Shown here piece after piece: positions 13,851 to 25,033 of a stretch of DNA of 64,000 bases (its first letter is position 1; each line of letters opens with the position of its first letter). The notes below the pieces were generated by a model. That model had not been told where the DNA came from, searched no databases, and worked only from the letters and a program-made list of their open reading frames with translations. Source of the DNA: Spirodela intermedia (lineage: Eukaryota > Streptophyta > Magnoliopsida > Alismatales > Araceae); the NCBI GenBank assembly GCA_902729315.2, contig LR746269.1:2588501-2652500 (forward strand). The letters are read 5' to 3'. A program made the translations under genes and the position numbers.

Positions 13851-15150
13851 ATGGGTGCACTGTACTACCTCTCGAACTTCTGCTCAGTGGCCAGTCCAAG
13901 GAGGATTGGAAGAGGAAGAAGAAGAAGGAAACCTCTGCAGGTGGGGTCTCTCTCTCTCTCTCTCTAGTTCTATATATATCATTGCCCTCAGTGTCTTTTC
14001 GAGTGTGGTTTGAACAGACGGTGGAGGTGAATGTGAAGATGGACTGCGAAGGGTGCGAGCGGAGGGTGAAGAATGCTGTCTGCTCAATGAGAGGTATCGA
14101 CGGCGCGCCTACTTCGTCATCATACTGCCATGAAACGCGGAAATGTTTGCCAATGGTCATCTGGATAAAACCCTCAAAATATCACGTATCTGATTCTTGT
14201 TTCAATGACATTCCCTACTCGGCGAGGAGAAGATCAGAGACTGTGGGATTATACTCCAGATAACTGCAGTTGAAGAACATGCCAAACTTCTTGTTCTCAG
14301 AGATCCTAACCTAACCCAAGCTTTTAGTATTGATAAATCCTGAATCCATTGTGCCCACCGTGGTTGGAGAACGATCTCGTGCTTCAAACAAATGGTGATC
14401 CGTATGATTCAATGTATAAGCTTATTTTTCACCACCAAATTCCTTTGAATTTAGGGTTTTGATTTTTCTAAATTTGTTCTTGGATAGATTATTATGTTCT
14501 TCAGTAACGCCACTTTTGGCTTCTCAAAAATCCCAGGCGATCGAACTGCATGGTAATGATTATTATCTTTCCACTGTTCCGAAAGCACACCAAATTGTGG
14601 ATAAGCTTGAAAACCCGATATATTTATCCAAACTTGCGTTAGAAAAATAAGCATGAACGAACAAAAAATTAATGAAGAAAAATATTGATAATTTATTTTC
14701 CCATGTTACACCAGGAACTGGGTGAGAGGCAAGGTCTGAGCTTTTTTCCAAACTTTTTTTTTTTTCTGGTCTGGAGCCCATTATAGGTTTGAGATGGCTA
14801 ATAAGGTAGCATGTTTGCCAATGTTCTTATTTAGATGAATTCTGTGAATTGCAGGGGTGATGTCAGTGGATGTGAACCGGAAGCAGAGCCGAGTGACGGT
14901 GACCGGGTACGTTGACCGCAACATGGTGTTGAACAAGGTGAGGAGCACCGGGAAGACGGCCGAGTTCTGGCCGTACGTCGCCTACAACCTGGTCTCCTAC
15001 CCCTACTTGCCTCAGGTTTACGACAATAAGGCTCCCTCCGGCTATGTCCGCAACGTCCCTCAGGCGGCGCCGCCGTCCCCTGACGACTACGGCAACCGCT
15101 ACTCAACCCTCTTCAGCGACGAGAATGTGAACGCCTGCTCCGTGATGTGA
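13851..15150 (+). CDS. Heavy-metal-associated isoprenylated plant protein (HIPP)
   Basis: Small metallochaperone-like protein, expected to bind Cu/Zn/Cd-type ions and to be farnesylated and membrane-tethered. Exons: 13851-13940, 14018-14093, 14855-15150; 462 nt, 153 residues. The start MGALYYLSNFC is the usual beginning of the HIPP subgroup with one HMA domain. The HMA domain spans about 31-94, with the metal site M-D-C-E-G-C (C40, C43) and the conserved VNRKQSRVTVTGYV strand. The stretch AEFWPYVAYNLVSYPY and the tail TLFSDENVNACSVM follow, ending in a CaaX box (C150-S-V-M). Both introns lie where the frame demands. A CT-rich run precedes the ATG. Between Arg and Gln in exon 1 there is an unusually Arg-rich run (RRIGRGRRRRKPLQ). 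Family assignment is very secure; the exact metal and partner are not shown by sequence. Confidence 0.95.
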
Positions 15151-15375
15151 GAGGACCAAGACGGGCCGGCGGCAGGGAAGAGAGTTGCTGCCCCTACCGC
15201 AGTTCATGAGAGATTAGATGTTCACATTCCTCTCGCTTCTTTCAGCCCCTTTGGAAATTAGAAATGAGTGTCCTTGTGATGACCAGAGCTCGTAGAAAAT
15301 GTCACCAGATTTTGGAGCCAGTGTTTATTGTGCTCATTGATTCAGTGTTCCTAAGCGTACATCCAGGTGGGCAGT

Positions 15376-16340
15376 AGCCATACACGTGCCCCTTCGACTG
15401 GCGATGCCCGCTGTGTCCCTTCCCACGCGCCCACACCATCCTTTGCCGTGCCGCGCGCGCCACCGGGTGCGCACACACTGCTACGTTTATAGGCACGCGC
15501 TGCTATGCTGGCAATGTTTAAGGGAACACGAGACGAAAAGCACGCGCTCGCGTGTGGGGGCGCACGCTTATGCACGCTTTGCCACTTGGTGCACCCATCG
15601 TGGGCTGATGCCACCCGGCGGCATCACATTGTGCACCCCATGGCGCCAGGGCGGCGCTCTGCTCTGCGTTCCCGCCAGAGCGCCGGAGTGTCTTCGCGCT
15701 CCAGGACCTGTCGCGCTTAGTATCGCCGCACTGTGCGTTTCATCCGCGCCGCGCGTGTCCTCCGTGCCGCGCACGTTTGGCGTGTTGCTTGCGTCTGGTT
15801 GTCGCGCGTGCCTGACGTGCCGCGGGCCTCTTGCGTGTCACGCATGCCGCGCTGTGCGCGCAGCCTATGGCGTGCGCATTCTCCTTGTCGCGCGTGCGTC
15901 GTGCGACGCACGCTTGCCACGCCCCGTGCGTCTGACGAACCTCGTGCCATCGCCGCGTCCGTTGCGCCCTCAGTGTCGTCTGTACAGCACCGCTCCAGTG
16001 CGGCCGCCGAGGCCGCACCGCGCCAGCGGGCGCTGAGCCTCCATTACTCTCTCGTCCTTCGCTACGCCGGTGCAAGTCTCCGTGCATCTACGCTGAGCCG
16101 CCGTGTTGTACAGTGCTGCTCCATGTCGCGCTCCCCTGTATGTGCCTGAGCCCTCTTGCGCCCCTCCGCACCACTCCGGTCTGACCACCATGTGTCACTA
16201 TGGCAGTACACCTCCGCATGTAGTCTCCATTGCTCCCTTGTCAAGCACTGTGCCAGCCTATGTCTACACGCACATAGTTGAGCTGCCGTGCCGTGTGGCA
16301 CTGCTCCAAACCGCATCTGCCCACACGTGAGCCCTCACGC
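15376..16340. other. GC/CpG-rich low-complexity block
   Basis: About 960 bases are sharply richer in G+C than either flank and packed with CpG and words such as GCGCGTG, CGTGCC and CACGC. Several long frames are open on both strands simply because stop codons are rare at this composition. None matches a known domain. Related phrases recur, for example GTACAGCACCGCTCCA near 15981, GTACAGTGCTGCTCCA near 16109 and GTGGCACTGCTCCA near 16293, so it looks like a decayed repeat array. It adjoins the minus-strand gypsy remnant, and may be part of that element's LTR or a separate insertion. Confidence 0.55.
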
Positions 16341-16577
16341 AGAATCAGAATGCGCCCGCTCTGAGCCTCTGGAGATCTGTAACAAAGAAGTCGGCTGCTT
16401 TGCATAAAATCCCTTGTTGGGCGCTGGGTGATTTAATCCTCAAGGCGCCCACATATGATCAAAATAGATATTTCTGATAACCAAAGATGTCTCATACATG
16501 GGATTAGACGTCCCTCTTTATAAATGGTTCTTATTCCTTATATTTCAAGTATGAGACTAAGTGTTTCTAATACAGGT

Positions 16578-16932
16578 GATGTCAAGGTAGTGTATCATCT
16601 GCTTTTCTTTTGGATGATGTCATGCTTGTGACATGATTATTTGCTCTTGTGGCCTTGGGTTGCCATGTCATAATTGTTTGCAACATCTCTGTACCTTCTT
16701 GTGAGTGAGGCGTGCCAATATGCATAGACATCGTGCCAATGCACATATGTTCTGTGCTATCGTGTGTGGGTGCTGCACCGCTGTGCATAGGCACCTTGCT
16801 GCCGGGCACAGGTGTCGTGCCAGTGCAGGCCAGTGTCGCATCTTCTGTTCTACCATGTGGGCTGTGCCCTTCTGCCAGGCACAACGTAGGGTTGTTGTCA
16901 AGGGTAATTCTTGTGGAGGGACCCTGGTAGCA
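16578..16932 (-). repeat. LTR-like start of minus-strand gypsy element (copy A)
   Basis: Read on the minus strand, this follows directly after the polypurine tract and starts TGCTACCAGGG, as an LTR should start with TG. The part at 16578-16800 has a clear diverged copy in the same orientation at about 18416-18615 (shared words GATGTCATG, CTCTTGTGGCCTT, CATAATTGT, TGTGTGTGGG). Further along on the minus strand, a TATAAA lies at 16518-16523 and could be the LTR promoter. The far end of the LTR is not resolved; the region down to about 16341 may belong to it. Confidence 0.5.
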
Positions 16933-16945
16933 TTCTCCCCCTCTT
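16933..16945 (-). other. Polypurine tract of gypsy element
   Basis: The minus strand reads AAGAGGGGGAGAA immediately before the TG that starts the presumed LTR. This is the standard position and make-up of the plus-strand primer in Ty3/gypsy elements, just after the end of pol. Confidence 0.6.
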
Positions 16946-17950
16946 GTGAGATTCGATGTCCTCATTGGATGTTGCTAGTGGTGATAGGCTCAAATGAGGT
17001 GTTCAAATTATCAAAGATCTATGTCCTTCTTTCATGTAGCCACCTCTTGTGGTTGTCTTGTCCATTGAATGAGGTAAAGTGTTATGGTGAACATGATTGT
17101 GTTCATCCTTGTCAACTACTTGATGATCTAATATTGTCAATGCTGAGGTAGAGTGGTGTGCCCATATCATCGATGGAGGTTGATGTGGTTGGTTTCGTTC
17201 TGATTTTCTTTGTGTATGGTAAACTTTCAATAGAGAGACGTGAAAGATCAAGTATACTTGGAGAGGTGGAAGGAGTTGAAGTCGATAGGCTAACCACCCC
17301 ACTCAAGTCATCATTTGGAAAAATTCATCAAATCAAGGGACCAATCCATTGTGATGCTTATGTCTTTAAAGGCTCTCGTGGGTGTGATAGGTACATAGTA
17401 GTACTCAATCTTCCACTACATACTCAACCTCTCATTTGTGTTGATCAATATTTTTTCTTCATTTTTCAGGCCGCCTTTGTCAATAATTTTTAACCCTCTT
17501 TATTCACAAGATAATTCTTCATTCTTGACAAAGTAGTAGGCAGCTAGCAAAATACCTTGGACCTCATTGTTTGACAAGCTCTAATAATGTTAGAAGTTGC
17601 ATCACTACTGTTAGTTCAAAAGCTGAGTGCCTCATGGACGTGCATTATTGTATATTATGAGTGAATTAAGCAACCCAATTGTCCTATCATACAATGACAT
17701 AGTACATAAAGTAATCTTTCAACATCCTACTTACTCTCTCTATCTAGTCATCTATTTGTGAATGAAAAACAATGGAGAAGTTAAGTTTAGTACTAATACA
17801 AGGGAAGAGACCTAACTAGAATTGTCTTGTGAAGTGTGGGTCACAATCAAAGATAATATCTCATGGAATACCCCATAATTTAACAATGTGTTAAGAAAAG
17901 CATGACCACTTCTTCTACTTTGCACTCAGACCCGTCCATCATAGTCATAG
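16933..17950 (-). mobile_element. Ty3/gypsy integrase remnant, minus strand
   Basis: Conceptual minus-strand translation, switching frame several times, gives a decayed integrase. The core is at about 17940-17700: a WGIP-H-like stretch, a D-P-H-F-like stretch and an F-H-x-Q-like stretch. A region resembling the linker, with GLVP and DEFF, follows at about 17370-17300. The clearest part is at 17302-17200: GWLAYRLQLLPPLQVY then IFHVSLLKVYH, the well-known AYRLxLP...FHVSxLK end of gypsy pol. Many stops and frameshifts make it non-functional. Gag, protease and RT of this element are not seen, so it is internally deleted or truncated. Confidence 0.75.
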
Positions 17951-18415
17951 CTCTCTAGATGTCTTGATTGCCTTATCTTTGGATCTCTTTTTAGGCTCAT
18001 GTCCACAAATCTTCCATAAAGTAGTGGAATTTATCATCTTCATCTATCTTAAGTACCTTTAGTACGAGCATTAAGAATTTCTCCACATATTCTTGAACTA
18101 CTCTCAAATTTCCTAAGTCAATTCATCCCAACATGTCACCGGTGGTCTTGATGGGTCTTCCATCCAAAAGCTTTCACCATTCTTAACATGTCTTACAAGA
18201 AATAACTTTCTCTTCCTTTGTAGAGGTATTAGTATTGAGGTACCATTATAGGTCCTACAAAAATTCTCAATTAATATTGCATCTCGTTCTCCTAAATATA
18301 GCTTGGGTTTGGGATTTTGATATGAGTTGGTCCAAGTCCTAGACCTTGATATGGAGGTCTTTAAAGATTACCAATGTGAGTTTGGAGATCATTTATGGCC
18401 CTATTCTCACTGTAG
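17951..18415. other. Unassigned stretch between gypsy fragments
   Basis: AT-rich sequence with no frame I can identify. It probably belongs to the minus-strand element or the debris around it, since LTR-like copy B follows at once. Confidence 0.4.
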
Positions 18416-18650
18416 ATGATGTTAGGGTAGTGACACCCTTTGTTCATCCTTCAGCTGATGTCATGTTTGTGACATCATTGTCTACTCTTGTGGCCTTAAA
18501 TTGTCATAACATAATTGTGCACAACATTGCCGTGTCTTTTTGTGTATGACATGCCAGTGCACACATATTTTCTGCCACTGTGTGTGGGCACTATGCTGCA
18601 ATGTGTAAGGCATCAAGAGAACCCTATTCATGGGCCCTCAGCAACCCTAA
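18416..18650 (-). repeat. LTR-like fragment (copy B)
   Basis: Diverged direct copy of 16578-16800, in the same orientation and with similar spacing of conserved words. It may be the 5' LTR remnant of the minus-strand element, brought close to the integrase by deletion. It ends near 18650, just before gag-like coding sequence of the oppositely oriented plus-strand element. Confidence 0.45.
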
Positions 18651-18659
18651 CAAAAAATG

Positions 18660-21600
18660 ATGGCAAAAACTTATAGGTTTTATTAGCTGCAACTTGGAAG
18701 GATGGGTGTTCCATACTGAAAATTTATTACAATACATCGTTAAAATACATATGACAAACTTGTCAAAGCCTACCTTAATATGGAGGGATGAACCTTACAT
18801 TGGTTCAAATGGGTGAAAGAATGGAAGCCTTTTTGAAATTAGAAAGACTTGAAATAGTGGTTATTGATCTGATTCAGCTCCAAGAAGATAAACACTCTAT
18901 CAATGTTTCTAGAGCTTATCAAGAAGGCACCATAAATGAATATATCAAAGACTTTGAGTTGCTATCTAGAGTTATCTATGAGAAACATTCTTAAAGAGGT
19001 ACTAGAATAATCTTTCCTCAAAGGAACTATAATGATATTAAGTAGAAGTCTGCACCTTAAATCCAACAAGTTTGGAGGTGATGTTGCAAACTGCCCAATG
19101 CATAAAACTAAGGTCAGCACATTGATTGAAATGAGAGCTCTAGGAAAAATCTTGACCATTTAAATGATACAAATAAGAGCATCTCACCTCGACCTCAAGT
19201 GGCCACATGTAGCAAAGTCTAAGAAAGTGGAGGAGGATCTCATAGGGCCCCCACCCCATCTCAAGAAGATGATCAACCCGACTGAAGGAGAAGATTGAAT
19301 CTCTTAATAGTCGAGATCCAAGCATATGCCTCAAGGGGCTGTGCTATCATGGCAATGAGAAATTCTTATCAGGCCACCATTAGAGAGAACTGCACATCAT
19401 GTTCTCTTCCTTTGATCATTTGCCAGAGTCATAAGAGATAGGTGAAGATGAGCCTCTACCATGGCAAATGAAGGAAGTTTGGCACACTTAGAGGTAACAC
19501 TACATTCCTTGTCTAGAGAGGAACTCATCTGATCCCTTAAATTATACGGAATTATTAATAGACAAACAATCATCATCTTGGTGAATAGTAGGGCCACCCA
19601 TAATTTTATTGATCAATCTTTGTCTTGAGAAGTCAACTTGTTGATTAAAAACACTCAAAACTTTCAAGTGATCACAAGCATGGGGAAAGAGTGACCAGCA
19701 CGTAGGCATGTCATGGAATCTTAGTTGACATACATGCCACAACGATTTGCAACCAGTTCATGATCTTATCCTTAGAAACCATGGATGTGATTCTTGGCCT
19801 TTGTTAGATGTAGTCTTGAAAGAAAGTTGAATTGGACTTTGAGAGCTAGATGATATCCTTCCAAATAGGGTCTAAGTAGGTGGTCTTGAACATAGATTTC
19901 TTAGAAGTTCTAGGAGCCCACACACTCAAGGTGCTCACATGAGGAGTCAAGAGGGGTGATATACTTATCAAAATATATCAACTAACAAATAATAGAGATC
20001 TAGGGAGCTCAGACACCTTGGAGCAAAACATGAGGCTCTTAATCTTGGGGTCTTTCTTAGAAGCCATTGGCCTACCACCATTTAGAGGTAGATCATAAAA
20101 TACTACTTGCTCTAGGTACTATGCCTATTAGTGTCCACCCTTTTAGGTACCCCCCCTACATTCAAAATTAAGAGGTTGATATGGGAAATGCTGGGAAAAG
20201 TGTTGATTCAACATTCAAACAATCCATTCTCCAACGCATCATGGGAAAAGAGAAGTATACGTCTCCAACAAGGAAGTCCGCATAGTGCTAGTACAATGAC
20301 AACAACTAATCATCTACTTTAGCAAAGCTTTGACGATGATAAAGAAGTTGAAGTCTATTTATGAGTAAGAATTGCTCGCCATAGTGCTTGCAATCTTGAA
20401 GTGGAAGCACTATTTGTTGGAGAAAAGATTTGTAATTTACATAGATCAAAAGAACTTGAAATTTATTATAGAACAACATAAACTACTCATAGAATATCAA
20501 AATTGGCTATGCAAGATTGTATTGTTTGATGTTGAGGTTTGGTTTAAAATAAAGTGCGAAAGCAAAGCCATGGATGCCTTATCTCGGGTCTCCTTTGTTA
20601 GTCTTTTACAAGTGACCAAATTGAGTTGACCAGAACTACTCGATGGATAGATCATCATCAAAGCAAACAGATCCGACTCATTCCTCTCCAAGATCTTAAA
20701 ATAGCTGAATTTCTATGAACATTACTCCATACAATGAAGACAACTATTCGATCGTGGGTGACTTGTTATCTCTAAAAACTCACAACTCATCTCTCACATT
20801 TGGTAGGAGTTCATAGCTCAATCATGCGAGGTCATTCTAAGTTCCAAAGAACATACTAATAGGTCATACAAAATGTCCTAAGGAAGGTATCAAAATGTGT
20901 GTCTGGAAATTAGTTCCCAATTGTGAATCTATCAATAGAATAAATCAAAATCTCTTGCTCCTAGCAACCTCTTCCAGCCCTCCTGATTTTGATGTAAATC
21001 TAGGTAGATATTAGTATATATTTTATTAAGGGATTGCCAACATCAGACATATATAACTCAATCTTAGTCATTGTGGATTGACTAAGGAAATATATTTACT
21101 TTTAAACTCTTCAACATCCCTTCATAGCAAAGGATGTGGCATTGACCGTTGTCCACGACATCATGTGACTTCCTAGATTTCAGAGTCTATCCTCAAAGAT
21201 TGGGACAATATTTTTATGGCTTTTATATGGTAAGAGATCTTTAAGCTCCATGGCATAACTCTTCGATGAACTAGTTCATACCACTCTCAAATTGACAGAC
21301 AGTTGGAAGTGGTTAATCCTTGTTTGAAAACTTATTTGCACTATTATAGGTGATTGACCATGGCAATATAGCTGTTTGCTCTTGTGGGTTAAGTTTTGAT
21401 TTAACACTAACTACAACTTATCCTCAAGTTTCACCCCATTCAAGATTATTTAGTCTGCGACCCCCCCAAGTTTTATTGAGGTATGAATCAGGTGTTACTA
21501 AGATGGCCGACGTCGACCAACTTCTATGAGAGGACTAATCCCTTGCACAACTCAAACTCCACCTCCAGAGCACTCAAGCCAAGATAAAGTCACAAATAGA

Positions 21601-22679
21601 TTGCGAGTGATGCAACATCAAGTTCCAACTAGGGAATGCTGTCTACCTCAAACTCTAACCATACTGGCAGCAATCCTTAAGACAGTGACCCTAGGAGAAG
21701 CTTGCTCTGTGATTCTTCAGGCTGTATCCCGTTATGGAGCGAATTAAAGCAGTGATATACAAGCTTGACCTATTAGTCTTGTGGAAATACATCCCATTTT
21801 CCATGTCTCACAACTCAAGAAAGCTGAGGTAGACGCAAAGAATAAAGCCATTAAGACCCCTCAATATTGACGAGGATCTCACATGGCTCGTTCAGCCGGC
21901 AGAGGTATGTGCAGTCCGTCATGACCAACAAGGCCCAGAGGTCCTCATCGTATGGGTCAGTATGCCTAGTTTGAAAGTCATATGGGCCTCTCAGTAGTTC
22001 CTCGAATTTCACACTGAGGACAAGGTGGATTTTTTAGCGGGGAGTACTGTTGAGGCTCTCACGGCCCAAGAGCATCCACGTGGAAAGAAGTCCCTCAAAT
22101 TGTTTGGGCGTTATGGGACGGGCAGCGAGCCATCTCGAAGCAGCCAATTTCCCTTTTTGTCCGGTCTCGACCCGGGGTCTCGACCCGGGGGTAGCTCCCG
22201 GGGGCCGCGCTGCATCGACGTACTGAGCTGTCACGCGCCACCGCGCACTCTCACATTTCTCCGTGCGAGCCGCACATACCACCGCTCAAATGCGCCTACG
22301 CCGAGTGCGCTCGCGCATACCACCGCCCGACCTCGTGCCGGTGGTTCGGATCCGACCCAGTTTGATCCGATATTCTGGGGGCGTGACATGTTCGAACGCT
22401 CTCCAGGCTATCGATCGTTCATTCACTTTAAATTGTTGGCGGCCTAGGCTCCTTCCTCTCTCCTCCCCTCCCCTTCCCTCCCCTCCCCGTTCCCACGCCT
22501 GGGCTCTTAGACTCTCCCATTCGATCATCTACGTCTGACTGTCCAACCTCCGCTCCCCCTTCACCATTCTATCTCCGTCTCCATCTGAGCTTCGTTCCTC
22601 CCACGCTTTCCCTGTTCCCACCCTTCTTCCTGTGACAGGCGGTAGAATCACGGTGGATTCCCGGTGTCGGGGTGCAACA
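18660..22679 (+). mobile_element. Degenerate Ty3/gypsy retrotransposon, plus strand
   Basis: A full domain order can be followed through many stops and frameshifts. Gag: GWVFHTENLLQY near 18702 and LNPTSLEVMLQTAQ near 19058. A zinc-knuckle relic, KGLCYHGNEKFLSGHH, lies near 19331 with the second Cys replaced by Gly. Protease: a NSRATHNF relic near 19585, where D-S-G-A-T-H-N-F is usual. RT start: near 20096-20245, with RLIWEMLGKVLIQHSNNPFS. RNase H: 20372-20610, with LLEKRF, IDQKNLKF and AMDALSR. Integrase: about 20810-21480, with FIKGLPTSDIY near 21024 and HPFIAKDVA near 21117. C-terminal part: VYLKLQPY near 21645, IPFSMSHNSRKL near 21796 and FHTEDKVDF near 22010. The RT catalytic core is missing between 20250 and 20330. 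No 5' LTR or primer-binding site was recognised. Confidence 0.85.
22048..22679 (+). repeat. Probable 3' LTR of the plus-strand gypsy element
   Basis: It begins TGTTG right after the end of pol and a short purine run (AGCGGGGAGTAC) and ends CAACA at 22675-22679, so the ends form a perfect 5-base TG...CA inverted repeat, about 632 bases apart. The interior is GC-rich, with a duplicated phrase CTCGACCCGGGG near 22168 and CT-rich sequence at 22440-22620. No matching 5' LTR copy was found in the window, so the right boundary rests on the terminal motif only. Confidence 0.55.
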
Positions 22680-24982
22680 ACCTCTGTCGCTTACTTCCAC
22701 TGTCCGTTTTTTTCTACTTTGAGGAGGAAGGACGGGCCGAGAGATTGTAGAATTATAAGGAGAGGTGAGTTCACCTGGTAATGTGAGGGAATACGGCTTT
22801 GGAGTACAGGACGAGGGATTTTTCCTGGATCACCCAACTCCTCTACTTGTTTTTTGAAGTTGACACCTCTCAGAAGCTTTGCTATATCTATTCTAAGAAA
22901 GATTCTTCGGTAGACACTTTCTAGTTTTTCTTTCGTGGGGCATCTGCTGTAAACACGTTGTTTGCTTATTTTTATACTATTTTTATTCCTTTTCTTAAGT
23001 TTTTAATCTGCGCAGTTTCACGGTCCTTTTGGCATCTAAATTGTTGTATTTGCTTATCCGGCAGGAAAATATCGTCTGTTCACTGAACTCTCAGCTCAAT
23101 CAGGCTAGCTCAAAGATCAAATTCAACGATATAGGATGGTGCCAGCGGTAACCAATACTTAAGAAGAGGGAAAATGGCTCGACAAATTTTCCGCACATCA
23201 GTCTTTGCATCCATCCGTGCTGTTAAGAACACGTTTGATCCATCTGGACTGCATAGGTCCTTTTTTTCTTGCTCTAAGCATGGCTTTCCATTTCATTGGG
23301 CCATTTGGCAAGATTTCAAAATTGATCAATTTATTTCCTTTCTTTAATTCGCCTAATGACATTTCAGGCTAGCACTTTCAGTTGATTCAATAAGTGGCCT
23401 TGTTCCTAGATGTAGGATTGAGAGGTCCTGGTTTAACATACAAGGTTTGTTTTGAGTTCCTATGCGAATGGCATTATGATTATATCTGCCCGTTCTGTGC
23501 CTGATACTAATTGAGATGCCGCATACTGCTCTGTTTTTTCTCTCTTTTGTGAAATAAAGCTGTTGCAGGTCTTTTTTTCTCTTTTTTTCTCTTTTTGCAA
23601 GGGTGAATCTTGACGAACCAATGGTAGCCGTAATTTTCAATTGTAACATTATTATGAACCACAGGTTGGTTTTTCTGTTACTTCCTGTGGCATGCCTTTA
23701 ATAGCGCTAGGGAATTGATTTGAAATGAATAGCGGTGGAAAATGTTGGAAAAAGTAGTTGAGCTTTCTGGAATTGTGCATACTAATATCATTCTTTACGT
23801 CTGTTTTAACTTTGGTGTGCTCTGTCGTTTGTGGCTTCCAAGTTTTATTCAGGTAATATTGAATATTTTGTGGAGTCTATCGTCTAGAATTGGATTTAGC
23901 TAAAGCTTATATAAACACCTATAATACATGTTAAGGATGTTATGGTAAGCATGGTGGTTAGGAGCATTGAATTTATGTATACTTATTCCCCTTCAACTTG
24001 GGGGGGAGGGGGGTGTGCTACCTTTACCAGGCTTTTTTTACTGAGACATTATTTCATTTTTGATCACTGATGAAGGTTGAACTGGTTTCGTATGAGGGTT
24101 CTTAAGGAAGTTTAGTCGAGAAAATATTATGAGTTCTCCATGATGTTTCTTAGAATAATAACTGTTGAATTTTATTCTGAAGAGGTTCATTTTTTTGACC
24201 AATATACTGTTTGATTTTCCTCAATTCCAGAACTGTCATTGCGCACTGGTCTCACTCTAACAGGAAGCCATTTTAGCAGGACCTCCCTTCTGTAGTTTAC
24301 AGAATCAGTTTAATTGGATCAGACTCTGTTATTCTTGGTCTGGTAATGGAGGGGAAATGTTGAACACGTTTTCAAATTTTCAAAATATGACAATGCCATC
24401 TCGAGATAGACTGATCTCTTTTCAATTGAATGATTCTATGAAGGCCCCACGACCCTGCCATGAATGACTTAAGCCGTTTGGCCTTCCGTCTCACAATCAA
24501 AGAAGGAAAATAAGACTATAGGAGGCTATGAAAAACAAAAAATTTGAAAACCCCCCTGGCCACCCGCCTCCCAACTTTTCTGTCATCCACCACTGCTTTT
24601 CTTCCTCTATCCTGGTGAGAATGGAACAAAGAAAAGTATTGGTGTGTCGTGTCCTATCGTCTCTTGCACTCTCTGCAACAATATTCTATCAAAAAAAGGT
24701 GCACCTGGAATCAGTGGATATGTCAAAGGAATTTGATAAATAGGGAAGAGGGTGTGCATTTTAATGGACCCCTGCATTAGTGGTGGGATCAGAGGAAGGA
24801 AAAACTCTTGAAATAACTAAGTTGTAGTTGTCCATGCAATGTATGAGTTGGTAGTAAATGGATATATATGTTCTAACTTGAGGGGGAGTGTTATTGTGTC
24901 CATTAGAATGTTAGCATGTAAATGACTAATTTAGAATATGGGTTATTAGGCCTTGCCCATACTGAGTCTTATGGAGTAGTGT

Positions 24983-25033
<51 letters not shown>

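Noticed and set aside
13302-14160. Open frames of 130-170 codons around the HIPP first exon
   Set aside because: They run through CT/GA repeats and introns; the HIPP reading frame explains the region.
15386-16149. Long overlapping open frames on both strands in the GC-rich block
   Set aside because: Stop codons are rare at this composition, all frames are open, and the translations are Arg/Ala/Cys/His-rich without any domain.
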